Of a stretch of DNA of 23,583 nt, positions 7,170 to 14,888 are shown piece by piece. Every line of letters begins with the position of its first letter. Position 1 is the first letter of the stretch. This DNA is from an uncultured Lachnospiraceae bacterium. Lineage in GTDB: Bacteria > Bacillota > Clostridia > Lachnospirales > Lachnospiraceae. Location: assembly GCA_910586095.1 (NCBI GenBank), contig CAJUHQ010000020.1, positions 11,561 through 35,143 of the forward strand, given 5' to 3'. The translations under genes were made by a program, and so were the position numbers. The notes beneath the pieces were generated by a model. It searched no databases, was not told where the DNA came from, and saw only the letters and a list, made by a program, of their open reading frames with translations.

Positions 7170-8015
7170 ATGAGTGAATGGAATGAAGGAATTGTCAATG
7201 CTCTCGCATATATTGAGGAAAATTTAACGGAGGCACTTACAGTTGACAACATTGCTAAAAAGGCATATATATCTGGTTTCTATTTTCAAAAGATATTCTT
7301 TGCACTATGTGGCTATACTGTCAGCGAATACATCAGAAACCGACGATTGACACTCGCTGCTCAAGAATTATGTTCCTCTTCTATTAAAGTCATTGATGTT
7401 GCACTAAAATATGGTTATGATTCTCCTGACAGTTTTGCTAGAGCATTCACAAAATTTCATGGAGTTACTCCTACTGTCGCCAGAAAGGAGGGCATACAGC
7501 TTAATTTTTTTGGACCGTTGAAAATAAAACTTACTTTGGAGGGTGGTACAATGTTAGAGTACAAAATTGCAAACAAAGAACAATTTACTGTCATGGGACG
7601 GGTACAGCATTTCAACACAGAAACCTCGTATGATGCGATTCCTAAGTTCTGGCAAGAACACATTAAGAGCAATCAGAATACGATTGTCTGTGGTATGTAT
7701 GGAATCTGTATGGATGTTGATGGCAAAGAATTTGACTATCTAATTGCAGACAATTATATTCCTTGGAATGAAATCCCTAAAGGATATGAAACAAGAGTGA
7801 TTCCAGCAGGAACTTGGGCTATATTCCCATGTCGTGGCGCATTGCCAAAAGCACTACAAGACGTCAATACGCGAATTTGGAGCGAATGGCTACCTTCCTG
7901 CAAGGCCTATAAACTTTCTGGAAACTACAGCATCGAGATGTACATGCCTCTCTGTGAATGTCCTGATGATACCTACAGCGAAATTTGGATTCCTGTAGAA
8001 AACTCTTCTATGTGA
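7170..8015 (+). CDS. AraC-family regulator with C-terminal GyrI-like ligand-binding domain
   Basis: A 281-aa regulator with the reverse layout of the AraC protein at 3748-4662. DNA binding is N-terminal (residues 1-105): LTVDNIAKKAYISGFYFQKI, then IDVALKYGYDSPDSFARAF and the TPTVAR ending. A GyrI/AraC_E_bind domain (about 125-278) follows, starting with YKIANKEQFTVMG and including PAGTWAIFPCRG and IEMYMPL. Members of this type sense hydrophobic or cationic compounds and often control multidrug or stress genes. GGAGG lies 7 nt before the ATG. The gene is apparently alone, and no transporter lies nearby in the window. An extended -10-like TGCTATTAT is seen near 7134-7142, without a clear -35. 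Confidence 0.93.
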   Translation: MSEWNEGIVNALAYIEENLTEALTVDNIAKKAYISGFYFQKIFFALCGYTVSEYIRNRRLTLAAQELCSSSIKVIDVALKYGYDSPDSFARAFTKFHGVTPTVARKEGIQLNFFGPLKIKLTLEGGTMLEYKIANKEQFTVMGRVQHFNTETSYDAIPKFWQEHIKSNQNTIVCGMYGICMDVDGKEFDYLIADNYIPWNEIPKGYETRVIPAGTWAIFPCRGALPKALQDVNTRIWSEWLPSCKAYKLSGNYSIEMYMPLCECPDDTYSEIWIPVENSSM

Positions 8016-8090
8016 TGTCATGCCAATTTTTGGGAACAACTAGTATAAACTTCATGGATTACAAAGATCAATCGTTCCTATCCCCATACT

Positions 8091-8128
8091 CGCCAAGGTG
8101 CAAAAGTAAGCGCTTTCTCACCTTGGCG
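8091..8128. terminator. Hairpin downstream of the AraC/GyrI gene, possible terminator
   Basis: CGCCAAGGTG (8091-8100) and CACCTTGGCG (8119-8128) form a perfect 10-bp stem with an AAAG/CTTT extension. It sits 75 bp after the stop codon. No T run follows, so intrinsic termination is uncertain. In the rest of the gap to the next gene I see two promoter-like boxes, an inverted repeat GCAAAC/GTTTGC (8303-8331) and a GCCGC/GCGGC hairpin (8574-8591) just before the next start, but no gene. Confidence 0.4.
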
Positions 8129-8229
8129 CACTGTGATTCTATCTATTTCTTGTAATACTCATTCTCCTATTTTATCATCAAACCCGCTCTTTTCTAGTCT
8201 ATAATTGATCCTTATGTCAAAACTAATAG

Positions 8230-8258
8230 TTGCCATAGATCCTCTTATCGGTTATAAT
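8230..8258 (+). promoter_or_regulatory. Sigma-A-type promoter upstream of the LytM-like/bactofilin operon
   Basis: TTGCCA (8230-8235), a 17-bp spacer and TATAAT (8253-8258). If used, the leader to the start at 8610 would be about 345 nt and would contain the GCAAAC/GTTTGC and GCCGC/GCGGC hairpins. Confidence 0.6.
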
Positions 8259-8383
8259 GGACACATAATAAATAGCATATGGTGTATTGATGAATGTTAA
8301 ACGCAAACGGTTCATAATCGAACTAGTTTGCAACTTTATGGTCAAACAATTACTGCTAAGTCAAGGACGACTCTATTCACCCG

Positions 8384-8411
8384 TTTACTTTTTTTGAAAC
8401 TGTGATATAAT
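8384..8411 (+). promoter_or_regulatory. Second possible promoter of the LytM-like/bactofilin operon
   Basis: TTTACT (8384-8389), 16 bp and a consensus TATAAT (8406-8411) preceded by TGA. It is closer to the gene than the box at 8230-8258 and would leave a leader of about 190 nt. Confidence 0.4.
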
Positions 8412-8609
8412 GAATGATATTCCCTACAATTGCATCTGATATTGACTGCGAATTTTTCAATCACACTATTTATTTGCAGTTATCACATTACAGATACGAA
8501 CAATCAATATACCTAGACAAAAGCATGGTATTAGACGCATACCATTTCTTTACAGTTTCTTACATAATTTTATGCCGCATGCGTCAGCGGCGGAATGGGA
8601 AGCAACGAT

Positions 8610-9338
8610 ATGAAACCTCAAAAACATACGCGTAAGGAGATTATTTCGATTCTTCTAGTCTCCAATATGGGGCGAAAAAATAAGGAAATTCATGTGTCAC
8701 GATTTGTCTTTTCTCTTTTTTTCTATGTGCCGCTTCTAATTCTTTTAGTGCTTTTTGTGCTGATTGGATTGCTTTTTTTGAAACAAAAGGAACAGGCGAC
8801 ACTGCAGGCACAAATTGATCCTTATAAACAGACCATTGCACAACTAGAAACCGAAAAAGAAAGTCTTCATGCAGAAAATGAGCGACTTATGGCAGAAAAT
8901 GCCCAACTACAGCAAGCCACAGTGCCAGAACCGCCGTCTGAACCCGATCCGGAACCTTCCCCCTATGAAGGGGCACCAAATGGTTATCCGTATCTAGGAC
9001 AGGGGGGCATGTTAGTCTCTTCTTATTCGGAAGAACAACCTTACATGTCCATCAACACACACACAGATGGAACTATTGTTGCTGCTGGCGATGGAACTAT
9101 CATTTCCATTACTTCTAGTGACACCTATCCACTTATTATTGAACTGCAACATGAAGGCGGTTACACTACACGTTACATGTGCGATGAGAGCGCGCAGACA
9201 CAGCTTACAGAAAATGCACAGGTAAGTACTGGCGATACTTTGTTTACTATTACAGTTGACAATACACAATTTGATTATCAGATTCTTTTTGAGAACGAAC
9301 CAATCGATCCATTGATGGTTATTGAGGCAAAAGGATAA
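8610..9338 (+). CDS. Membrane-anchored coiled-coil protein with degenerate LytM (M23) domain
   Basis: A 242-aa protein with a basic N terminus, one membrane helix (about 32-57), a coiled coil (about 60-104), a Pro/Glu-rich linker and a C-terminal LytM-like beta domain (about 130-238). Family landmarks remain: DGTIVAAGDGTI, a QHEGGYTTRYM strand and a STGDTLF turn. The zinc ligands are not kept: the first His-x3-Asp site is absent, the YxH position is YMC, and the final HxH is replaced by DYQ in FDYQILFE. It is probably a non-catalytic peptidoglycan-binding or scaffolding protein, as in SpoIIQ or EnvC. The ATG at 8610 has GGGAAG 7 nt upstream; an ATG at 8595 in frame has its SD too close. The bactofilin gene follows after 15 bp, so the two are surely one operon. 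Confidence 0.82.
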   Translation: MKPQKHTRKEIISILLVSNMGRKNKEIHVSRFVFSLFFYVPLLILLVLFVLIGLLFLKQKEQATLQAQIDPYKQTIAQLETEKESLHAENERLMAENAQLQQATVPEPPSEPDPEPSPYEGAPNGYPYLGQGGMLVSSYSEEQPYMSINTHTDGTIVAAGDGTIISITSSDTYPLIIELQHEGGYTTRYMCDESAQTQLTENAQVSTGDTLFTITVDNTQFDYQILFENEPIDPLMVIEAKG

Positions 9339-9353
9339 AAGGAGGAATTCATT

Positions 9354-9746
9354 ATGTTACGCAAAAACACATCTTCTGCTGCGGATGCACGCACCAAGGT
9401 CAATACGCTAATTGGCGAGGGTACCGTCTTTGATGGCAATATGACATCTTCGGATACCATCCGCATAGACGGAACAATCAACGGCAACTGCGTCTGTGAG
9501 GAAACATTGATTGTTGGAACAGAAGGACAAATTATTGGAAATATTACAGCTCAAAATATTATTATTTCCGGTAGAGTCCAAGGAGATATTATCGCAAATG
9601 GGAAATTGGAGTTTCTCCCAACTGGAAGACTTACCGGTAATATTACTGCAAATGCCCTTGTGATTGATGAAGGCGCTTATTTTGATGGTAAGTGTACCAT
9701 GACCGATTCTTCTTCTTCACATAGCTATAGCCAAGAGTCAGAATAA
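9354..9746 (+). CDS. Bactofilin (polymer-forming cytoskeletal protein)
   Basis: A 130-aa protein with a short disordered N terminus, a central beta-helix and a polar Ser-rich tail. Evenly spaced Gly/hydrophobic rungs are visible: GNCVCEETLIVGTEGQIIGN, then ITAQNIIISGRVQGDI and FLPTGRLTGNITANALVI. Bactofilins form nucleotide-free filaments at the membrane and position cell-wall enzymes; partners of the M23 class are known in Helicobacter (CcmA with Csd proteins) and others. Here the partner is likely the LytM-like protein encoded just upstream. GGAGG lies 8 nt before the ATG. Two strong hairpins follow (9823-9876 and 10057-10097). Confidence 0.94.
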   Translation: MLRKNTSSAADARTKVNTLIGEGTVFDGNMTSSDTIRIDGTINGNCVCEETLIVGTEGQIIGNITAQNIIISGRVQGDIIANGKLEFLPTGRLTGNITANALVIDEGAYFDGKCTMTDSSSSHSYSQESE

Positions 9747-9822
9747 CTATTATAAAATAAATGCTTTTGACTTTACATATTGCACACAAGTTGCATGAAA
9801 CTGATTGAGAAAATTATCATGA

Positions 9823-9876
9823 ACACACTAAAACAGACGCAAGTAACTTTTGTTATTCGCGTCTGTTTTAGTGTGT
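9823..9876. terminator. Very long perfect hairpin after the bactofilin operon
   Basis: ACACACTAAAACAGACGC (9823-9840) pairs perfectly with its complement at 9859-9876 (18 bp). The loop can extend the stem by about six more pairs to a TTTT tetraloop. There is no clear T run after it, but its position 77 bp past the bactofilin stop suggests termination or 3'-end protection. The arm GCGTCTGT is shared with the family 2 elements that follow. Confidence 0.65.
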
Positions 9877-10059
9877 AATCGAATAGAGGAATGATCTTTT
9901 CTCCTACCTGTATGCTAGTCACCTGTCAACTTCTGCTGACTTTTTCCTCTGGTTGTTCGTGCGCAAAATCGAGTAGAGAGGATTCATCTTATTTTTACCC
10001 GCACACTGGACGCGAGCAGCTTTCGCTGCACATTTCCTTTCCGCGTCTGTGTGCATAAA
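9877..10059. repeat. Two tandem family 2 elements
   Basis: Unit 9877-9966 and unit 9967-10059 both start AATCGARTAGAG and end GCGCAAA or GTGCATAAA. The second has a full nested structure: the outer arm GCACACTGGACGC pairs with GCGTCTGTGTGC, and the inner arm GCAGC-TTTC-GCTGC lies inside. The first is more decayed but keeps GTCA-CTTCTG-CTGAC. The second runs directly into the terminator at 10057-10097. No coding potential is apparent. Confidence 0.65.
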
Positions 10060-10097
10060 AAAGTATTTCCCATGCAATGCATGAGAAATACTTTTTT
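10057..10097. terminator. Bidirectional terminator between bactofilin and DUF5722 genes
   Basis: AAAAAAGTATTTC (10057-10069) pairs with GAAATACTTTTTT (10085-10097), and CATGC-AAT-GCATG extends the stem in the loop. T runs flank it on both strands. It serves the minus-strand DUF5722 gene, 33 bp after its stop. Confidence 0.88.
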
Positions 10098-10129
10098 ACT
10101 TTATTGCAATTCTTATACAAATCTAATTG

Positions 10130-11716
10130 TTATTGCAAGCCCAGCTCTGCCCAGCTTGAAGCACCGATAATTGGCAGTGCAAAATCTGTAAAGGCTGCAT
10201 TTCCTGTATCCATATAGCGGAATACGTCATAAGCATACTTGGTACCAGTTTCTGTTCTGATTCCAACTGCCATACCATCATGTACTACCTCTGATGCATG
10301 GTCAACTTGTCTATGAATAATAACGCCTTCAATAAATGGATTAGAAGCTGTCAACTTATATGCATATACCATCGCTGCTGCTTGAATGGTTTCATCTGTT
10401 GGAAGTGCTGTGTTATATGATGTGAAGCCCATCTCTGAAATCAAAATATGTCTCACATTTCCATCTGGTGCTAACATTGTCGGCAATGTCATATGATTGG
10501 TCACAACATCTACATTTAATGGATTTACCATCTTAGAATTGTCTGTGTGATCGATCAGCTTCAATCCTGCATAACCTGCAGGCATATTCCAGAATTGGCA
10601 GTTAAACAGTGGTACTGGATGTGGATGCAAAGATAACCCCCAATCAATATTTCCGCTTTCACTGATATTAGCAGCAAACTTGTCCAAAATAGTGCGTGCC
10701 GCATACTGATTTGGTGTTCCGTCCTCAAAATTCCAACGCTGGTCAATATTCAAAAATACTCTTGCACCTGCGTTCTGGCTCTTGATTGCGTTGTAGCAAA
10801 GACGAAATTCTCTTGCATACTGTGCTGCAAATGTATCAGCATCCATATCACCCGCATAATGCCACGGTGAATTGTTGTTGATCTCATTTCCAATAATCCA
10901 TGTGTGAACAGTTCCCTTAGAACCAGAATACCTATTTGCAAGGAATGACATTAGCGCTTCGATCTTCTCTGCAGCACCTTGTTCAGCAGTATTCATTGCA
11001 TAGCAGTTCTTTCCAGGTACACGACCTGTCGGTAAAATTAAATCAGCAGTTGCAGGATTAAAGGAGTTCTTAACGATCATAACTACGTTGCAGCCTTCAT
11101 TTGCAAATTTCTGGCACACGATATCATACTCTGCAACTACGCCACCATTAAAACTGTAATTCTTTCCATTATATGTATAATTTATTCCGCCAGCAGTAAA
11201 AAATCTGCTGATATCAAGCTCATATGCGGCATAGCCAGCACCCAGATCACTGAGTTCCTCGCTAAATCTCCAGTCCGCAGTCAAGCCCTTCTTAGAGCGC
11301 ACAGGATATCCTGTTGTTTTGGTAGCAAGTGCCTCTGGATTTGTGATATGCATTTCGTTGCTGACAGGAACGAACACACCACCTTGCAGCGTTGTCACTA
11401 CAAATCTAGAATACAATTTGTTTCCTGCATTGTTAAAATCCAAAGAAGTTGTAAATGTTGTTATGTCTGTTGCAGGTGCAGAAGCACAGTAATCTGTTCT
11501 GGCTCCAACCTCTGTCTGATATGGCTTTAACTCAAAAAGATAGTACATGCCATCATCAGTTGCTGGAATTGCTCCTGATGCTACTACTGTGATGTTGGTT
11601 CCTGTAATGACACAGTTATTAATTGTGACCGTCTTGTTTGCGGCCATAACTGTCACCTGCATCATCAACGCAAGCAGCATAGCTAGAGCAATTCGAAAGC
11701 TCCATTTTCTTTTCAT
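10130..11716 (-). CDS. Secreted DUF5722 glycoside hydrolase-like protein
   Basis: A 528-aa exported protein. A signal peptide is clear (MKRKWSF, then a hydrophobic core, then MAANK as a cleavage region around 25-26). An N-terminal beta-rich domain (about 27-125) precedes a TIM-barrel-like domain. Two Glu motifs fit clan-A retaining glycosidases: WIIGNEINN with E278 as candidate acid/base and ILISEMGF with E428 as candidate nucleophile. Conserved NID, SLHPHP and HRQVDH segments fit the DUF5722 family. The substrate is unknown; a polysaccharide outside the cell is inferred. The start at 11716 is set by GGAGGG 7 nt upstream; the in-frame ATG at 11794 lacks an SD and would bury the signal peptide. 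A promoter lies at 11887-11915. Confidence 0.82.
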   Translation of the reverse strand: MKRKWSFRIALAMLLALMMQVTVMAANKTVTINNCVITGTNITVVASGAIPATDDGMYYLFELKPYQTEVGARTDYCASAPATDITTFTTSLDFNNAGNKLYSRFVVTTLQGGVFVPVSNEMHITNPEALATKTTGYPVRSKKGLTADWRFSEELSDLGAGYAAYELDISRFFTAGGINYTYNGKNYSFNGGVVAEYDIVCQKFANEGCNVVMIVKNSFNPATADLILPTGRVPGKNCYAMNTAEQGAAEKIEALMSFLANRYSGSKGTVHTWIIGNEINNNSPWHYAGDMDADTFAAQYAREFRLCYNAIKSQNAGARVFLNIDQRWNFEDGTPNQYAARTILDKFAANISESGNIDWGLSLHPHPVPLFNCQFWNMPAGYAGLKLIDHTDNSKMVNPLNVDVVTNHMTLPTMLAPDGNVRHILISEMGFTSYNTALPTDETIQAAAMVYAYKLTASNPFIEGVIIHRQVDHASEVVHDGMAVGIRTETGTKYAYDVFRYMDTGNAAFTDFALPIIGASSWAELGLQ

Positions 11717-11886
11717 TGTAATTCCCTCCACATATTGAGTTTTAATGTTGACTGATACCACGATACCACACTGCATCATACCTATAAGTTCCATACTCGA
11801 TACCAGTAATCTCGTCTGTTGTTAAATTTTCTCAACAGCAAACACTGACTCTATGGATTTCCTGCAATGACGCGTTAGGTAATTTT

Positions 11887-11915
11887 AGTATATCATTTTT
11901 TAAGATTTTTAGCAA
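11887..11915 (-). promoter_or_regulatory. Sigma-A promoter of the DUF5722 gene
   Basis: Minus strand TTGCTA (11910-11915), a 17-bp spacer and TATACT (11887-11892). The leader would be about 165 nt and includes an inverted repeat CTGTTG/CAACAG near 11816-11838. I see no known riboswitch in it. Confidence 0.7.
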
Positions 11916-12011
11916 GATAAGATTCACTGCAACTATCATAAACAAAAAAATTCTATATATTTCACAAATTTTTTCTATTTAACCGCATTTTTGCTATCAT
12001 ACAACAATACT

Positions 12012-12800
12012 TTAAGCATATCGATAAATATTAAAAATATTGATGACAATAATCACTGCCATTAATCCTATAAACAAACGATCGACTGTCTTGTTGTCAA
12101 TCCTTTTATTGATCTTACTTCCCACTAGTCCCCCTACAATACCACAACCAATCATCAACAACAATATTGGAAGTTCAAACGCAGGAGTCTTTCCGCGCAC
12201 TACAGTGACAAACAGACTAGAAATCTGCGAAAACATAATAATGTAGATCGAGTACATTGCCGCCTGTTTGGACGTCATAGAAAAGAAATAGAACAATACT
12301 ACTAGATTAATAGGCCCTCCCCCAATACTTAAAAAGGACGACATAATCCCCAAAATAATTCCAATCAAAAATATAATTGGACGATGAATTAGTTCTTTGG
12401 TTCTTATTTTCTCCTTATTGATCGTGTATAGTAGTGTTCCTATCGTAATCACTAGTAACACTGCGGCCTGAACAGCGCCCACATGACTTGTATCCGAAAG
12501 CTTTTGCAGAACCGCTTCATACAACGCTTTTCCAGAAATTCCTCCTGCCACGCCCCCCGCAGCAATCACAGTCGCAAAGGTTTTATCAAATACAAAGTCG
12601 TGTTTTGCCCGCATATTTTTGTACATAGACACAACCGACATTGACAATACTGTACAGCCTGACAAAAAGGAAATGGTTGTCACTGAGAGTATTCCTGTGG
12701 CATCTAACACAGGTTTGATAATCACTCCGCCACCAATCCCACAGATAGCACCTACCACAGAAGATAAGAAACACACCACAGTAATAATGACATATTCCAT
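12012..12800 (-). CDS. TauE/SafE family anion permease
   Basis: A 262-aa multispanning membrane protein, about eight helices. The duplicated family motif appears as GAICGIGGGVIIKPVL near the N terminus and SSFLSIGGGPINLVVL after the middle. Family members export or import sulfite, sulfoacetate, taurine-derived or other small organic anions. The start at 12800 is chosen because it leaves 16 bp after the nagA stop and has GGGGGATAGGG upstream; the ORF extends further upstream into nagA. As the last gene of the DUF4838-nagB-nagA operon it may export an anionic product of amino-sugar breakdown (acetate, or sulfate/sulfite from sulfated sugars), but this is inference. Confidence 0.87.
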   Translation of the reverse strand: MEYVIITVVCFLSSVVGAICGIGGGVIIKPVLDATGILSVTTISFLSGCTVLSMSVVSMYKNMRAKHDFVFDKTFATVIAAGGVAGGISGKALYEAVLQKLSDTSHVGAVQAAVLLVITIGTLLYTINKEKIRTKELIHRPIIFLIGIILGIMSSFLSIGGGPINLVVLFYFFSMTSKQAAMYSIYIIMFSQISSLFVTVVRGKTPAFELPILLLMIGCGIVGGLVGSKINKRIDNKTVDRLFIGLMAVIIVINIFNIYRYA

Positions 12801-12816
12801 TGCCCTATCCCCCATT

Positions 12817-13977
12817 TTATAAAATATTACTCTTAAAAAGTTCTCCCCCAATAAACACATTAGCAATATCACATGCTGCATCCAATAGCACTAGGTCAGC
12901 ATCCTTTCCGTCGGCAATCGATCCTTTTTGGTCATAGACACCAATAAGCTGCGCTGGATTTTGAGTCAACATTGGAAGAATTTCTTCTAAAGAAAGTCCT
13001 GTGTAGGAAAGCAGTTTTTTGAGTGCACCAATTTGAGTGAGTGTACTTCCTGCACGCACGCCCGTCGAGGCTAATTTTGCATCTCCATCCTCCACCACAA
13101 CTTCATTCACTCCTAGATGATACTTTCCATCTGGAAGTCCTGCTGCCATAATTGAATCTGTGATCGCAACGACACGGTGAATCCCTTTTGTCTTGATAAT
13201 CAGCCGAACTGTTCCAGGATGTAAGTGCCTTCCATCACAAATAATCTCACAATATGCATCGGATTCTAATCCGGCTCCCCAAATTGCAGGTTCATGCTGA
13301 TGCAATAAACGCATAGCATTGCCCATATGCGTGATTGCGCGCGCTCCTTGTGTGATAGCCTCCATTGCAGTGGCATAATCCGCACCAGAATGTCCGATTG
13401 CCACTGCAATACCTAGCTTCTTTAACTCTGGTATCATTTCCAATACCCCTTCTACTTCAGGAGAAACGGTAATATAACGGATTTCTTCATGTGCCAACTT
13501 ATAATAGTGCTCTACTAATTTAATGTCGCCTTTGCACAAAAGTTCTTTTGGCATTGCGCCTTTATATTCTGTTGCCAAAAAAGGCCCTTCCAAATGGAAC
13601 CCCAACAACTGTGCTCCGCGACGCGCTTGCTTTTTGTATAAGTCATACTGTTCAATACACCACTCTGTCTGCTTTGTCGTGTCTGTCAATATCGACGCGA
13701 GCCATGAAGTCGTACCATTTCCCGCAAAAAAACATCCAATCTTCTCAAAATCGTTTGCAGACGCACCATTCACATCAACACCTACTGCTCCATGTGTATG
13801 AATATCAATAAATCCAGGAACAATTTTCTTTTTGTCTGCATCTAGAACTTTCGCATCTTTTGGAAGTTCCCAATTTGCAGGATACAATCGCAATTTGCCA
13901 TTGTGGATTCCCAAAATCCCCGTTCTAAACTGACCTTCGACATAAATGTCTCCATTAATGATATATTGATCCTCCAT
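12817..13977 (-). CDS. nagA: N-acetylglucosamine-6-phosphate deacetylase
   Basis: A 386-aa cytoplasmic amidohydrolase that converts GlcNAc-6-phosphate to glucosamine-6-phosphate and acetate. Landmarks are PGFIDIHTHG (H60, H62), HLEGPF (E130), AIGHSGA (H196), THMGNAM (H217) and the catalytic Asp in AITDS (D274). The substrate segment CDGRHLHP is also kept. THMGNAM replaces the more usual THLFNAM, so specificity may be slightly shifted. GGAGG lies 6 nt before the ATG. It follows nagB by 41 bp and precedes the TauE/SafE gene by 16 bp. Confidence 0.95.
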   Translation of the reverse strand: MEDQYIINGDIYVEGQFRTGILGIHNGKLRLYPANWELPKDAKVLDADKKKIVPGFIDIHTHGAVGVDVNGASANDFEKIGCFFAGNGTTSWLASILTDTTKQTEWCIEQYDLYKKQARRGAQLLGFHLEGPFLATEYKGAMPKELLCKGDIKLVEHYYKLAHEEIRYITVSPEVEGVLEMIPELKKLGIAVAIGHSGADYATAMEAITQGARAITHMGNAMRLLHQHEPAIWGAGLESDAYCEIICDGRHLHPGTVRLIIKTKGIHRVVAITDSIMAAGLPDGKYHLGVNEVVVEDGDAKLASTGVRAGSTLTQIGALKKLLSYTGLSLEEILPMLTQNPAQLIGVYDQKGSIADGKDADLVLLDAACDIANVFIGGELFKSNIL

Positions 13978-14018
13978 GTTGTTCCTCCATTTTATCCGCG
14001 AATTTTTATTATTTTATT

Positions 14019-14852
14019 TCAAAGTTCCTGTGGTAGCTTGGCCACAAACTCTGTCACTCGCAAAAGTACATCTGGATGATCCTGCAAAAGTGTCACTGGA
14101 AATTGTGCAGAAACATCCCCATACGCTGCGCGCCGCACAACACTGCGATGCCAATCTCTAAAACACCCCAGCCGAATTTTTCTAGAATGATAAATTTCGT
14201 TCATCCCAATGGTAACACAAAATTGGGGCATGTCTTCTAATGCTCCATTCAAATCACCAATTGCATTTGCTGTCCTGGTTTCTTTGCTAATCTCTAGCAC
14301 TCTAGTATGTAACTTTTTAAATTCCTCCACACTCAAAGTCTCATCTGCCTCATTAAATGCCAGATGCCCATTGATACCAATACCACCAAAACAAATATCT
14401 ACACCGCCTAAGTCCTCAACCAATTTAGTCATATATTCTGGTTGCTGTGGATCAGGAAACACTCTCTGCTCTTGTGGCATAAGGAGTTCTGGGCGTATTT
14501 TGGCATAGACAGTCCTATCCATAAAACCGCGAAAACTCAACGCTTCGCTTGTCTCTATCCACTCTTTGTCTTCAGTCAAATACTCGTCCATATTGAGAAA
14601 CCACACATTCTTCAAACTAATGTTCTCATTGTTGACAAGTTCCACAAAATAAGGATATTGTCCGACTGGACCAACTGGACAAATAAAAACTGTCTTTTCT
14701 CCTAATTCATTTTTTCTCTTGATTTCTTGTACCATTTCCTGTGCAATCGCGCGAAACACTGCCTCATTATCCGTCAATACTGCTATCGGCAACTTGGGAT
14801 TTCTCAAAAATTGTTCCTTATTGTAATAGTTATATTCATGTTTCATACCCAT
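14019..14852 (-). CDS. Divergent glucosamine-6-phosphate deaminase-like protein
   Basis: A 277-aa member of the NagB/6-phosphogluconolactonase superfamily. NMDEY with D89 and GGIGINGHLAFNE with H163 and E168 match the NagB active site. Two features differ from classical NagB: the phosphate-loop segment of the GxxTGSTP type is replaced by CPVGPVGQYP (residues 59-68), and the catalytic Asp141 of E. coli NagB corresponds to N161. The later Lys-containing phosphate segment is also not recognisable. Expected role is deamination/isomerisation of the product of the adjacent NagA, but a different amino sugar is possible. AAGGGG precedes two in-frame ATGs (14852 and 14846); the first is used here, and either is possible. 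36 bp separate it from the DUF4838 gene upstream. Confidence 0.8.
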   Translation of the reverse strand: MGMKHEYNYYNKEQFLRNPKLPIAVLTDNEAVFRAIAQEMVQEIKRKNELGEKTVFICPVGPVGQYPYFVELVNNENISLKNVWFLNMDEYLTEDKEWIETSEALSFRGFMDRTVYAKIRPELLMPQEQRVFPDPQQPEYMTKLVEDLGGVDICFGGIGINGHLAFNEADETLSVEEFKKLHTRVLEISKETRTANAIGDLNGALEDMPQFCVTIGMNEIYHSRKIRLGCFRDWHRSVVRRAAYGDVSAQFPVTLLQDHPDVLLRVTEFVAKLPQEL

Positions 14853-14888
14853 TGTACCCCTTTCTTTCTATACTACATTGATAAACTA

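Noticed and set aside
8414..8635. 73-codon plus-strand reading frame
   Set aside because: It starts just after a promoter -10 box, has no SD and overlaps the start of the LytM-like gene.
11717..11880. Riboswitch in the leader of the DUF5722 gene
   Set aside because: The leader has only a short CTGTTG/CAACAG inverted repeat; no conserved riboswitch core could be matched.
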